Shown piece by piece: positions 15,783-24,095 of a stretch of DNA of 64,000 bases. Below the pieces are notes generated by a model. The model did no database searches, was not told where the DNA came from, and was given only the letters and a program-made list of their open reading frames with translations. Positions within the stretch are counted from its first letter, which is position 1; each line of letters opens with the position of its first letter. The stretch is from Deltaproteobacteria bacterium (GTDB lineage Bacteria > Myxococcota_A > Polyangia > Nannocystales > Nannocystaceae): positions 1-64,000 of the forward strand of contig RFGU01000249.1 of assembly GCA_003696955.1 (NCBI GenBank), given 5' to 3'. The position numbers and the translations under genes are program-made.

Positions 15783-16712
15783 GCCGAATCGCAGGCCGAT
15801 GCCACGGTCGTCGAGGGCGGGTGCGACGGCGTAGCTCGCCTTGTACGCCTTGCGCTCGCGCTCGAACAGACCGCCGGCGATGACGAGCGGCAGCCCCACG
15901 AGCAAGAGGACGCCCCCGGTGACCGCCCCCGCGATCACGAGGCGATCCCCCAACGCGCCCTGCGCGAGAACCTCCCGTCGACGGTGGAGATCGGCCTCCG
16001 TCGTCAGGTCCGGCAACTCCGACGAGGCCGACCGAGCAAGACCGATTCCGGCACCCATCATGCCGAGAGCGCCGGCACCCAACACGGTCAGGGCGGCGCC
16101 GGCACCCAGCATGCCGACGTTGCGGCGCCGTTGCCTGCGGTCGAGCACCGGATCGAACTTGGGGCGCATGGCCTCGAGACGTTCCCGTTCGCGTCGGCGC
16201 GCCTCGGCCTCGGCCTCGGCGATCTTGCGGTCGATCTCCCGAAGCCGATTCTCCGTCGCGGCCCGCTGGGTCGGCACCTCGGCCTCGGGATAGATGGCCT
16301 CCACCTCCTCGAGGAACCGCTCGAGCGCGCGCTTGGCCCGACGCAGTCGCCGTGCGTCGTGGTCCACGTCGTACGCCCGTTCCTGCGCGCGGGCGATGTT
16401 GTAGACGAGTTCGGCCCGCACCTTGCGGTTCTCCGAGGTCCGCGGCACGAGGGACAGGGCCTCGTACCAGGCGTGGATCGCCTGATCGAACTCGGCCGCC
16501 TCGTAGTGGCTGACCCCCGTCTCGAACAATTGCTTGGCCGCGGCGAGCGCGGATTCGTCCCGACCTTCTGCCGGACACGGCGCGGAGCCCGTTTCGGCCG
16601 CGGGCACGGGCGACGGTGTCGCAGGCGGCGCCGGCGCCGATTCGGAGGGCGGTTGGACCGGCCCCAACGCCAAGGCGGCACTTACGGCTTGGGCGACGAA
16701 CGACGTCCACAT
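15777..16712 (-). CDS. TPR-type membrane protein
   Basis: A 311-residue protein. It begins with a signal-like segment and a Pro/Ala-rich linker to about residue 50. A TPR-like helical pair follows (LFETGVSHYEAAEFDQAIHAWYEALSL, split here), then long basic/acidic helices (about 110-180) likely to form a coiled coil. Two hydrophobic segments lie at about 195-220 and 255-280, and a short tail ends it. It resembles myxobacterial tetratricopeptide proteins in the envelope; the partner is unknown. The ATG at 16712 starts 2 bases after the stop of the FG-GAP lipoprotein, so they are one operon. Confidence 0.75.
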   Translation of the reverse strand: MWTSFVAQAVSAALALGPVQPPSESAPAPPATPSPVPAAETGSAPCPAEGRDESALAAAKQLFETGVSHYEAAEFDQAIHAWYEALSLVPRTSENRKVRAELVYNIARAQERAYDVDHDARRLRRAKRALERFLEEVEAIYPEAEVPTQRAATENRLREIDRKIAEAEAEARRRERERLEAMRPKFDPVLDRRQRRRNVGMLGAGAALTVLGAGALGMMGAGIGLARSASSELPDLTTEADLHRRREVLAQGALGDRLVIAGAVTGGVLLLVGLPLVIAGGLFERERKAYKASYAVAPALDDRGIGLRFGR

Positions 16713-16714
16713 GG

Positions 16715-17998
16715 TCAAAAGTCCGGGTAGATGATGGAGATCGTGCTCGAACCGTTGGCGACGATCATGTCGGCGGCACCATCCCCGTCGATGTCCTGCC
16801 GGATCATGAACAACGGTGCCGGCCCCACGTCGAGGTCCACCCGATCGGGAAAGGTACCACCTCGATTGAGGAACACGCCGACGCGATCCGTACCGTTCCC
16901 CGCGACGAAGATGTCGAGGGCGCCATCCTCGTTGCCGTCCGACAGCAGGAGGCCCGCCGGGAGCGACGGCGCCTCGAGTTCGATGAGGTCGGTCCCCACC
17001 ACCGTGCCGGCCACGTTCGGGGCAACGACCACGAGATCGAGTTGTACGACGGAGGCGACGACCTCCGGCAGTTCGTCGCCGTCCAGATCCCCCGCGGCAA
17101 TCGCCGCAGGCAACCCCGGCAGGGGGACCGTCGATGCCACATCGAAGTTGCGATCGCCTACGTTGCGAAGCACGGTCACCGAGCTTTCCAGCAGATTCGC
17201 CACGGCGAACTCCATACGCCCGTCGCCGTCGAAGTCGGCGCCCCGCGAAAGTCGCGCCCCAGCGCCCGCCGGGACCGGCTGCGCCGACGTGTAGGCCCCA
17301 CCGCCCATCCCCCAGAACATCTCCACCGGAGCCATCGGCGCACGCGAACCGGTGGCGAGGTCGAGGATGCCGTCGCCGTCGATATCCTCGATGAGCACGT
17401 CGACGACGGGGGCCGAGGTCTGGAGCACGATGGGATCGGGTGCGTCTGCGGCGTCGGCGAGGGCAAAGACGACAAGCAGCCCCGGTGCGTCCTCGAAGGC
17501 GATCACCGCGTCGAATCGCCCGTCGCCGTCGAGATCGGCCACGTCGAATGCGCTGACCCGTGCGTCGAACGTCGTGTCCGCGCCCGCGTCGATCACGGTG
17601 TATTCCCGCGGGCCCGAGGAGACGAGCAGCACGCTACGGAAACAGGGACCGAACTCGGTCGGCGACGTCGCACAAAAGTCGTTCGTCACGGCGGCGATGT
17701 CGAGGTCACCCTCGCCATCGAGATCCGCGGCGAATACCCCTGCGATCACGCCGGGCACCGCATAATCCCGTGACGGACCGAAGCAGAACTCCCCCGGGTC
17801 CACGCGACCGTTGCCGCAAAGACCGCACACGCCGTTGTCGCAGCTTTGCGCCGGATCGCAGTCATGGTCCTTCTCACACGCCGATCCGAGCGTCTCCGTG
17901 GCCTCGAAACAGCCGGAGGCCCCGGCAAGCGACACGAAGGGCGCGAGGGCCACGAGGCGGACGCAGAGGACGTGTCGTGGCACTGCGGCAAGGGCCAT
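16715..17998 (-). CDS. FG-GAP/VCBS-repeat lipoprotein
   Basis: A 427-residue predicted lipoprotein with a lipobox at LAGASGC. A small Cys-rich segment follows (CEKDHDCDPAQSCDNGVCGLC), then about seven repeats with the calcium-binding pattern DxDxDGxxD (for example FAADLDGEGDLDIAAV, ADLDGDGRFDAVIA, EDIDGDGILDLATG, RQDIDGDGAADMIVA). Such FG-GAP/VCBS repeats form a beta-propeller on the cell surface. The ligand is unknown. Start ATG 17998 lies 7 bases after a GCTAACCT box. It heads a two-gene operon with the TPR membrane protein. Confidence 0.9.
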   Translation of the reverse strand: MALAAVPRHVLCVRLVALAPFVSLAGASGCFEATETLGSACEKDHDCDPAQSCDNGVCGLCGNGRVDPGEFCFGPSRDYAVPGVIAGVFAADLDGEGDLDIAAVTNDFCATSPTEFGPCFRSVLLVSSGPREYTVIDAGADTTFDARVSAFDVADLDGDGRFDAVIAFEDAPGLLVVFALADAADAPDPIVLQTSAPVVDVLIEDIDGDGILDLATGSRAPMAPVEMFWGMGGGAYTSAQPVPAGAGARLSRGADFDGDGRMEFAVANLLESSVTVLRNVGDRNFDVASTVPLPGLPAAIAAGDLDGDELPEVVASVVQLDLVVVAPNVAGTVVGTDLIELEAPSLPAGLLLSDGNEDGALDIFVAGNGTDRVGVFLNRGGTFPDRVDLDVGPAPLFMIRQDIDGDGAADMIVANGSSTISIIYPDF

Positions 17999-18005
17999 GG
18001 CCGCG

Positions 18006-18013
18006 AGGTTAGC
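18006..18013 (-). promoter_or_regulatory. Extended -10 box for the FG-GAP lipoprotein operon
   Basis: Reads GCTAACCT on the minus strand and ends 7 bases before the ATG at 17998. No ribosome-binding site lies between box and start. Confidence 0.55.
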
Positions 18014-18116
18014 AGGAGCGAAGCACCCCCGCGGGCACCGACGGCATCGCCTCCCCCGGGCCCCGAGCCCTCCACCTGCGTTCACGGTGCAAATTCGGGC
18101 TCATGGGCCGGACGTT

Positions 18117-18124
18117 GCTAGAAT
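18117..18124 (+). promoter_or_regulatory. Extended -10 box for the PilZ gene at 18134
   Basis: Reads GCTAGAAT, close to the TATAAT consensus, and ends 9 bases before the ATG. Confidence 0.6.
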
Positions 18125-18133
18125 CCCCGGGCC

Positions 18134-18466
18134 ATGTCCGACGAACCCGACCGTCGAACGTCCCCCCGTGCCAGCCTCTTCGCTGGGATCCACGTGGTCC
18201 TGCCGGACGGCAACGAGATGGAGGCCACGGCCTTCGACATCGGGCGGCGGGGCATCTCCATCTGGGCCTCCGGCGTCCGTCCCGACGGGCTCGTTCGCCT
18301 GACGATTCCCCTCGACGAGAGCGAACCGCCGCTCGTCGTCGACGGCCGCGTGGTACGGGAATTCGAAAGCGACGGCGGTGCCGTGTGGGGCATCGAGTTC
18401 GTCGACCTTCCCGAAGCGGACGCGATGCGCCTCGCCCGCTTCGTCGAGGCCCGCAAGGAAGCCTAG
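18134..18466 (+). CDS. PilZ-domain protein
   Basis: A 110-residue single-domain protein. It has an N-terminal RRTSPR stretch that can serve as the RxxxR cyclic-di-GMP contact and a DIGRRGISI strand in the place of the (D/N)xSxxG motif, with Gly replacing Ser at the middle position, so nucleotide binding is likely but not certain. It probably acts as a c-di-GMP-responsive adaptor in the cytoplasm. It stands alone between a divergent lipoprotein operon and the convergent rpsB operon. Confidence 0.85.
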   Translation: MSDEPDRRTSPRASLFAGIHVVLPDGNEMEATAFDIGRRGISIWASGVRPDGLVRLTIPLDESEPPLVVDGRVVREFESDGGAVWGIEFVDLPEADAMRLARFVEARKEA

Positions 18467-18486
18467 GAACCGCAGGCAACCGCCGC

Positions 18487-18503
18487 CGAAGGCTCAGCCT
18501 TCG
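18487..18503. terminator. Hairpin at the end of the rpsB-frr operon
   Basis: Arms 18487-18493 (CGAAGGC) and 18497-18503 (GCCTTCG) form a perfect 7-bp stem; the 3-base loop is the frr stop codon. No T-tract follows on either strand. Confidence 0.4.
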
Positions 18504-19051
18504 AGGATCTCCGCCTCCCGCGCCGAGACCGCCGCGTCGACGTCGGCGACGAACCTGTCGGTGAGCTTCTGCACCGCGTTCTTGCCCCGCTCGAGGTCGT
18601 CCTCGGAGATCTCCTTGTCCTTGGCCGCCGACTTGAGCAACTCGTTGGCCTCCCGGCGGGCCTGGCGAATGGCGATCTTCGCCTCCTCACCGAGGTCATG
18701 GACCTGCTTGACCAGGGCCTTACGGCGCTCTTCCGTCAGCGCCGGCACGGGCACGCGAACGACCACACCGTCGTTTTGCGGGTTGAGGCCGAGCCCCGCC
18801 GCCCCGATGGCCTTCTCGATGGCCGGGATCGTATTGCGATCGAATGGCTTGACCACGAGGAGCCTGGCGTCGGCCACGGTGACCGTGGCGACCTGCTTGA
18901 GCGGCATCGTCGCCCCGTAGGCGTCCACCCGGACCTCGTCGAGCATTGCCGGGTTCGCCCGGCCGGTACGCACGCGGCCGAGTTCACGGCGCAGGCGGTC
19001 GAGGGCCTTTTCCATGCCTTCTTGGGCAAGCTCGGTAGCTTCGTCGATCAT
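18494..19051 (-). CDS. frr: Ribosome recycling factor
   Basis: A 185-residue protein of normal family length that, with EF-G, splits post-termination ribosomes. It has the family blocks [14 protein letters not shown]-like ([21 protein letters not shown]), [40 protein letters not shown] and a C-terminal helix pair. The ATG at 19051 overlaps the pyrH stop codon (ATGA), which fixes the start and implies coupling. It is the last gene of rpsB-tsf-pyrH-frr. Confidence 0.97.
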   Translation of the reverse strand: MIDEATELAQEGMEKALDRLRRELGRVRTGRANPAMLDEVRVDAYGATMPLKQVATVTVADARLLVVKPFDRNTIPAIEKAIGAAGLGLNPQNDGVVVRVPVPALTEERRKALVKQVHDLGEEAKIAIRQARREANELLKSAAKDKEISEDDLERGKNAVQKLTDRFVADVDAAVSAREAEILEG

Positions 19052-19815
19052 GGCGCGTTCCTCGTCGATGGATTGGCCGGGTCCCTCGCCGGGCCGACGA
19101 CGGTCCCGATGGGCTCGCCGCAGACCACGCGGCGAATGTTTCCCCGTGTCATCATGTCGAACACGATGATGGGAAGGTCGTTCTCCTTGCACAGCGAGAT
19201 CGCGGTGCTGTCCATCACCCGTAGGCCACGGGAGAGGACCTCGAGGTAATCGAGACGCTTGAACCGCCGCGCATCGGCGTGGCGCTGCGGATCCTTGTCG
19301 TAGATCCCATCCACCCGCGTGGCCTTGAGCAGAACGTCCGCGTGGATCTCCATGGCCCGCAGCGCCGCCGCCGTGTCGGTGGTGAAGTAGGGGTTGCCCG
19401 TCCCCGCCGCGAAGAGCACGACGCGCCCCTTCTCGAGGTGGCGGATCGCACGACGGCGGATGTACGGTTCGGCCAAAGCCTGCATGGAGATCGCCGACAG
19501 GACACGGGTGAAGACCCCCCGCCGCTCGAGGGCATCTTGAAGGGCCAGGGCGTTCATCACGGTGGCGAGCATGCCCATGTAGTCGGCGCTCGCGCGGTCC
19601 ATGCCGTCGGCGGCCGCCGAAAGGCCCCGGAAGATGTTGCCCCCCCCGATGACCAGGGCGAGTTCGACGCCGAGGCCGGCGATCTCCTCGAGTTCCTCCG
19701 CCAGACGGCCGAGGATGCCCGCGTCGATCCCGTAGCCCTGTTCCCCACACAACGCCTCCCCCGACAGCTTGAGGAGGACGCGACGATAATGGGGAACGGG
19801 GCCGTCTTCGCTCAT
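19048..19815 (-). CDS. pyrH: UMP kinase
   Basis: A 255-residue amino-acid-kinase-fold enzyme that makes UDP from UMP. Family features are LLKLSGEAL near the N-terminus, [43 protein letters not shown] and VDGIYDKDP. The length is typical of the bacterial hexameric enzyme. It lies in its classical place between tsf and frr. The ATG at 19815 has no good Shine-Dalgarno site but lies 37 bases after the tsf stop. Confidence 0.97.
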   Translation of the reverse strand: MSEDGPVPHYRRVLLKLSGEALCGEQGYGIDAGILGRLAEELEEIAGLGVELALVIGGGNIFRGLSAAADGMDRASADYMGMLATVMNALALQDALERRGVFTRVLSAISMQALAEPYIRRRAIRHLEKGRVVLFAAGTGNPYFTTDTAAALRAMEIHADVLLKATRVDGIYDKDPQRHADARRFKRLDYLEVLSRGLRVMDSTAISLCKENDLPIIVFDMMTRGNIRRVVCGEPIGTVVGPARDPANPSTRNAP

Positions 19816-19852
19816 GGTCTTCGGGCGGTCGGAGGGGTGGGCGCCCGGAAGC

Positions 19853-20506
19853 CTACGCCCCGTGGACCTGCGCCGCCACCTCGGCGAGGAAGTCGTCTTG
19901 CTTCTTCTCGAGCCCCTCGCCGAGTTCGTAGCGCGCAAAGCGACGGATCTGCACGTTCTCCCCCACCTTGGCGATGAGTTCCTTGAGCAGATCCCCCACG
20001 GTCTTCTTGTTCTCCCGGATGAAGGCCTGCTCGAGCAGCACCCGCTCCGAGAGCCACTTCTCGATCTGCCCGTCGACGATCTTGTCGACGATCTTCTCGG
20101 GCTTGCCCTCGTTCAAGGCGCGCTCGCGCAGGATCCCGCGCTCCTTCTCGATGGCGGCGGGGTCCATGTCCTCGCGCCGGACCACGTCCGGATTCATCGC
20201 AGCGATCTGCATGGCGATGTCGTTGCAGAAGCGCTCGAAGTCCTCGGTCTTGGCGACGAAGTCGGTCTCGCAGTTGACCTCGACCATCACGCCGATGCGG
20301 CCGCCGTGGACGTACGTCGCGATGCGGCCTTCCGTCGTGGCTCGACCGGCCTTCTTGGCCGCCTTGGCGAGCCCCTTCTTGCGCAGCATCTCGGCCGCCT
20401 TGTCGAGGTCGCCGTCGGTCTCGCGCAGGGCGTTCTTGCAGTCGAGCATCCCGGCGCCGGTGCGTTCGCGCAGTTCCTTGACGAGTGCAGCAGTGACTTG
20501 AGCCAT
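19853..20506 (-). CDS. tsf: Elongation factor Ts, short form
   Basis: The guanine-nucleotide exchange factor for EF-Tu. The N-terminal UBA-like domain ([19 protein letters not shown]) and the [10 protein letters not shown] core motif are intact. At 217 residues it is clearly shorter than the roughly 280-residue enterobacterial protein and closer to the compact Thermus/cyanobacterial form, lacking one core subdomain. A GAGGAA ribosome site precedes ATG 20506. It is the second gene of the rpsB operon. Confidence 0.97.
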   Translation of the reverse strand: MAQVTAALVKELRERTGAGMLDCKNALRETDGDLDKAAEMLRKKGLAKAAKKAGRATTEGRIATYVHGGRIGVMVEVNCETDFVAKTEDFERFCNDIAMQIAAMNPDVVRREDMDPAAIEKERGILRERALNEGKPEKIVDKIVDGQIEKWLSERVLLEQAFIRENKKTVGDLLKELIAKVGENVQIRRFARYELGEGLEKKQDDFLAEVAAQVHGA

Positions 20507-20564
20507 GGGTGATTCCTCGAATGGGTGGGTGTGGATCTCGCGGGGTGGTCGAACGGACGTCGGG

Positions 20565-21497
20565 TCAGGTGGCCTCGGGGGCCGGCGCCTTGGCGGCGGC
20601 CTGGGCTTCTTCGGCCTCGGGGCTCGCCGCAGCCTCGGGCGGCGGCAACTGGGTACGGCGCGAGACGAGTTCCACCTTCGGGCCGTCGCCTCCGGTGTGC
20701 ACCCGAATCGTCTCGGGAGCATCCTCCACCTCCGCTGCACTGGCGGCCACGGCCCGCTGCTTGCCGAGCCGCGCCCCTTCGATGCAGGCGTCGGCCATCC
20801 GCGTGCAGGCAAGCTTGATCGATCGGATGGCGTCGTCGTTGGCCGGAATGATGTAGTCGATGAGGTCGGGATCGGCGTTCGTGTCCGCGAGGGCCACGAC
20901 GGGGATCTCGAGCCGATTCGCCTCGGCCACGGCGATGTGCTCGTGGGTCGGGTCCACCACGAACACGGCACCGGGCAGGTCGGGCATGTCCTTGATACCG
21001 CCGAGGTTGCGCTCGAGCTTGGCGCGCTGTCGCTGGATCCGCAGGACCTCCTTCTTCGTCAACTTCTCGTAGGTGCCGTCCTCCTCCATCTTCTCGAGGC
21101 GGCGCAACTTGTCGATGGACTGGCGAATGGTCTTCCAGTTCGTGAGCGTCCCGCCCAGCCAGCGGAAGTTGACGAAGAACTGGCTGGCCCGGATCGCCTC
21201 GGCCATCACGATGTCCTGCGCCTGCTTCTTCGTGCCCACGAAGAGAATCGGCTTGCCCTCCATGGCGACGCTGCGAATGAAGGCGAAGGCCCGGCGGAAC
21301 AACACCGCCGTCTGCTGCAGATCGATGATGTGGATCCCGTTGCGGACGCCGAAGATGAACGGCCGCATCTTCGGGTTCCAACGATCGGTGCGGTGACCGA
21401 AGTGGGCCCCGGCCTCGAGCAGTTCGCGGATCGTAACGATCCTGGTGGGGGCGATGGATTCGGCACCGGCGGTCTCCGGTGCGGTCTCGGTGGTCAT
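20565..21497 (-). CDS. rpsB: 30S ribosomal protein S2
   Basis: A 310-residue small-subunit protein. It has [47 protein letters not shown] and PIVALADTN-like ([20 protein letters not shown]) blocks. It carries a 16-residue N-terminal extension and an acidic, Ala/Pro-rich C-terminal tail of about 60 residues beyond the usual S2 core. A good AGGAG site lies 6-10 bases before the ATG. First gene of the operon; its leader holds two mutually exclusive hairpins. Confidence 0.97.
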   Translation of the reverse strand: MTTETAPETAGAESIAPTRIVTIRELLEAGAHFGHRTDRWNPKMRPFIFGVRNGIHIIDLQQTAVLFRRAFAFIRSVAMEGKPILFVGTKKQAQDIVMAEAIRASQFFVNFRWLGGTLTNWKTIRQSIDKLRRLEKMEEDGTYEKLTKKEVLRIQRQRAKLERNLGGIKDMPDLPGAVFVVDPTHEHIAVAEANRLEIPVVALADTNADPDLIDYIIPANDDAIRSIKLACTRMADACIEGARLGKQRAVAASAAEVEDAPETIRVHTGGDGPKVELVSRRTQLPPPEAAASPEAEEAQAAAKAPAPEAT

Positions 21498-21536
21498 GAC
21501 GGTTTCTCCTGTCGGTTGGCGTTGCGCCTCTGTGCC

Positions 21537-21570
21537 GGTCTTCGGATGCGCCCAAGACCCCCTTCGGGGG
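21537..21570 (-). promoter_or_regulatory. rpsB leader with two mutually exclusive hairpins
   Basis: In the minus-strand transcript, hairpin A pairs 21566-21570 with 21558-21562 (C5/G5 around a GAA loop). Hairpin B pairs 21554-21559 with 21537-21542 (GGTCTT/AAGACC). They share bases 21558-21559, so only one can form fully. They lie about 40-75 bases before the rpsB ATG. A regulatory role is inferred. Confidence 0.4.
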
Positions 21571-21733
21571 CCACGCCAGGCGACCTCGCGGCACATGGGG
21601 TTTTCTGGTCGGGGCGCGGCTTCTACCACGCCGCGGGGAGGGCGACCAGCGCGCATGGCGCGCATTGCCGTTGCAACCCATCCCGGGCCGCCGAGCGCCG
21701 ATCCGGGGCTGCAGGCCGCCGGCGGGGTGGGCG

Positions 21734-22930
21734 ATGCCGCCGATGGTGGCCCAAGCCCCCTCGCGCACACCCGCCCCCCTCGTGACGGCCGCCCTGTGCC
21801 TTGCCTGCCTCGGCACGTTCGCCCACCTGCGGGCGACCGCCCCGGCCGAAGCCTCGGCGTACCTGTTGGCCCTGCTCGACCACGGAGCCAAGGACCCGGC
21901 GTTGGTCCTCGACCTCGGTGAAGGCTACCGGCTCTTTTCTTCTCACTTCGTCCATACATCGTGGACCCACCTGGGCTTCAACCTCGCGTTCCTCTTCCCG
22001 GTGGGGGCCGCGCTCGAACAGGTCGTCGGGCGGCGACGCTATCTCGGTCTGCTCGCGGTGTGCGCCATGGCCGCCAATGCAGCCAGCCTGCTTGCGACCC
22101 GGGGCGTCTCGGCCGGCGCTTCGGGCATCGTGTTCGGGCTGCTCGGCACGGCCATCACCCTCGGTCTGCGCTACGGGCCCAAGATGGCCCCGGCGGTGCG
22201 TGTCCACTTCGGCCTCTTTCCCCTGCCCTTCGCGGTGTTGACCCTCGGACTCGGGCTCTTCGATCCGCGCATCGACGTGGCCAGTCACGTGGCCGGATTC
22301 GTCGCCGGCCTGCTCGCCGGAACCATCGTCGCACCGCGGGGCTGGCCCATGGGCATCGTACCGCTGCCCCCGGAACTCGCCTGCGCGGGCAGACCGGCCA
22401 CGCGAGCGGCGCTCGTGTCGTGCACCTCGGTGGTGGTCCTCGCAGCGGGGGTCGTGCTCGCGGACGGTGAGCACGCCGCCCCACGACGACTGCCCCTCGG
22501 CGCCACGGCCCACGTCCCGGTGCCCCGCCACTTCGACGTAGGCTTCGGGCCCCTCGGCACCTACCGCGCCGAGGCAGCCGGCGGGCTCGTCGCGGTGGAG
22601 ACCGACGAGGCGCCCGGCGACGCCGACCTGCCCACCTGGTACACGCTGCACCGGATGGCGCCGCTTGCGCGGGCGTCGGGCGGCCGCGTGCAGGCGGTGG
22701 TCCCCACGCCCACGGGACTGAGGATCTCCTACGTGCGGGACGGCGTGGAGACGACGCGCACGGTCGACGTCGTGGACCACGGCCGCGTCCTCGGCCTCGT
22801 GGTCTGCGAGGCCCCGGCGAGGTGGCGCCGGACCCTGCGTGAAACCAGGCGCCGGGCCCTCGGGTCGGTGGAGGGCGTGTGGCCAAAGCCCCCCTACGCA
22901 TCCTTGCGGGCGGCCGCTACCCTCCGCTGA
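21734..22930 (+). CDS. Rhomboid-family intramembrane serine protease with C-terminal extension
   Basis: A 398-residue membrane protein. Six hydrophobic helices fill about residues 15-205. The rhomboid catalytic elements are present: HxxxN in [10 protein letters not shown] (His 79, Asn 83), the serine in [10 protein letters not shown] (Ser 130) and the histidine in [12 protein letters not shown] (His 185), so it should be active. After the rhomboid core comes one more hydrophobic segment (about 222-242) and a 150-residue soluble domain of unknown type that is not part of standard GlpG. ATG 21734 is preferred because an upstream TTG adds only a low-complexity stretch. First of five head-to-tail genes. 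Confidence 0.9.
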   Translation: MPPMVAQAPSRTPAPLVTAALCLACLGTFAHLRATAPAEASAYLLALLDHGAKDPALVLDLGEGYRLFSSHFVHTSWTHLGFNLAFLFPVGAALEQVVGRRRYLGLLAVCAMAANAASLLATRGVSAGASGIVFGLLGTAITLGLRYGPKMAPAVRVHFGLFPLPFAVLTLGLGLFDPRIDVASHVAGFVAGLLAGTIVAPRGWPMGIVPLPPELACAGRPATRAALVSCTSVVVLAAGVVLADGEHAAPRRLPLGATAHVPVPRHFDVGFGPLGTYRAEAAGGLVAVETDEAPGDADLPTWYTLHRMAPLARASGGRVQAVVPTPTGLRISYVRDGVETTRTVDVVDHGRVLGLVVCEAPARWRRTLRETRRRALGSVEGVWPKPPYASLRAAATLR

Positions 22931-22938
22931 CCCGAACC

Positions 22939-23514
22939 ATGTCTCGCCGTCTCCTGCTCCTCGGGCTCGGCCTGCCCCTCGCCGTGGCCTGTTTCGTCGA
23001 CCGGGCCGCCCCTTCCACGTTTCGCAACACCTGCTCGGTGGACGACGACTGTCGGGCGGGACAGGCGTGCATCCGGGGCTTGTGCGAGGTTCCGTGCACC
23101 CAGCAGACCTCCGCGGAGGACTGCCCCTTCGACGACGGGTACGCGGGCTGCATCAATGGAGCCTGCGCGAGCGTCTGCCCCCTGCCCGAGGAGGGCGAGA
23201 AGGACCCCTGCCCCGCGCCCCAGACCTGCGTCGATCTCGGCATCGACGTCGGGGGCGGAGGCGGCAGCTTCTTCGGTGGCGGTTCGAGCGAGCCGACCGG
23301 GGTCTGTACCTCGCCCTGCGAGGGCGGCGACTGCCCGGACGGGGAGATCTGCCTCGAGGGCTTCTGCGCGGCGACGTGCACCACCGACGACGAGTGCACG
23401 AGCGGGCTCGTGTGCCTTGCGGGGATCTGTGCCCCCGACTTCGGAGGAACGGGCTCGACCGGGGCCGGGTCGGACACGGGCACGTCGGGCACTGCGACGG
23501 GAGGGATGCCATGA
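22939..23514 (+). CDS. Cysteine-rich lipoprotein
   Basis: A 191-residue predicted lipoprotein. The signal helix LLLLGLGLPLAVAC gives a lipidated Cys at about residue 18. The mature part has about 20 further cysteines in CxxDxDCxxGxxCxxGxC-type units (for example CSVDDDCRAGQACIRGLC and CTTDDECTSGLVCLAGIC), a small disulfide-stabilised repeat common in myxobacterial surface proteins. It ends in a Gly/Ser/Thr tail. It starts 8 bases after the rhomboid stop and overlaps the next gene (ATGA). Role unknown. Confidence 0.85.
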   Translation: MSRRLLLLGLGLPLAVACFVDRAAPSTFRNTCSVDDDCRAGQACIRGLCEVPCTQQTSAEDCPFDDGYAGCINGACASVCPLPEEGEKDPCPAPQTCVDLGIDVGGGGGSFFGGGSSEPTGVCTSPCEGGDCPDGEICLEGFCAATCTTDDECTSGLVCLAGICAPDFGGTGSTGAGSDTGTSGTATGGMP

Positions 23515-24083
23515 CCACGACCTCGCCTCGAAGGTCCCGCGGCCACGGGGCCGTCGCCCTGCTGCTTTCGGCGGGTTGCGCGACCTCGGCCGCCCCCATG
23601 CGCTCGCGTCCGGTCGCCCCGGCCCTCTACACCGCGTCCATGGCCGAGACGACGCGCTTCGAGCGGACGACGCGACGCCCGGGCCCGGACGATCCCCCGC
23701 GGCACCCGAAGGCCACGGTGGCCGTCTTCGCCACGAGCGCCACCGTCGGGATCGTCGGCGCCCTCGGGGCCCTCGGGTTCGGGATCGCCGGTGCGGCGCT
23801 CAACCCCAAGCTCGACGACGGCTTCGAGAAGGGCCTTTCGGTGGACGAGGAGGACCAGATCCGCAATCGGGGCGAACTCTACAACGACCTGGCCGTCGGA
23901 TTCGGCGTCGCGGGCCTCGTCGGCCTGGGGATCGCCGCCATCACCTACGGTGTGGACTATACGCGGTGCGGCCCGCTGGCCCCCAAGAAGCGTCGCTGCG
24001 ACGTCGTACGTGGGCAGGCGGAGGGACCGCCCCGGCCGCGGGCCACGGCCGCCCGCCGACCATCGTCGGCGCCGGTGCGCTAG
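23511..24083 (+). CDS. Small lipoprotein/membrane protein of unknown function
   Basis: A 190-residue protein. The N-terminus has a possible lipobox (LLSAGC, Cys about 23). Two hydrophobic, Gly/Ala-rich segments lie at about 72-98 and 125-148 with an acidic loop between them (LDDGFEKGLSVDEED). The tail is basic. The same layout (signal, two Gly/Ala-rich helices) appears in the C-terminal half of the TPR membrane protein at 15777-16712. No known family. Its ATG overlaps the stop of the Cys-rich lipoprotein gene. Confidence 0.7.
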   Translation: MTTTSPRRSRGHGAVALLLSAGCATSAAPMRSRPVAPALYTASMAETTRFERTTRRPGPDDPPRHPKATVAVFATSATVGIVGALGALGFGIAGAALNPKLDDGFEKGLSVDEEDQIRNRGELYNDLAVGFGVAGLVGLGIAAITYGVDYTRCGPLAPKKRRCDVVRGQAEGPPRPRATAARRPSSAPVR

Positions 24084-24086
24084 GCT
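24079..24086 (+). promoter_or_regulatory. Extended -10 box for the gene at 24096
   Basis: Reads GCTAGGCT, overlaps the end of the upstream gene, and ends 9 bases before GTG 24096. It suggests an internal leaderless promoter inside the rhomboid cluster. Confidence 0.45.
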
Positions 24087-24095
24087 GCCGCCGGC

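Noticed and set aside
23511-24083. Two-helix lipoprotein as a holin or toxin
   Set aside because: The two Gly/Ala-rich helices are also found in the TPR membrane protein at 15777-16712, and no lysis or antitoxin gene is present.
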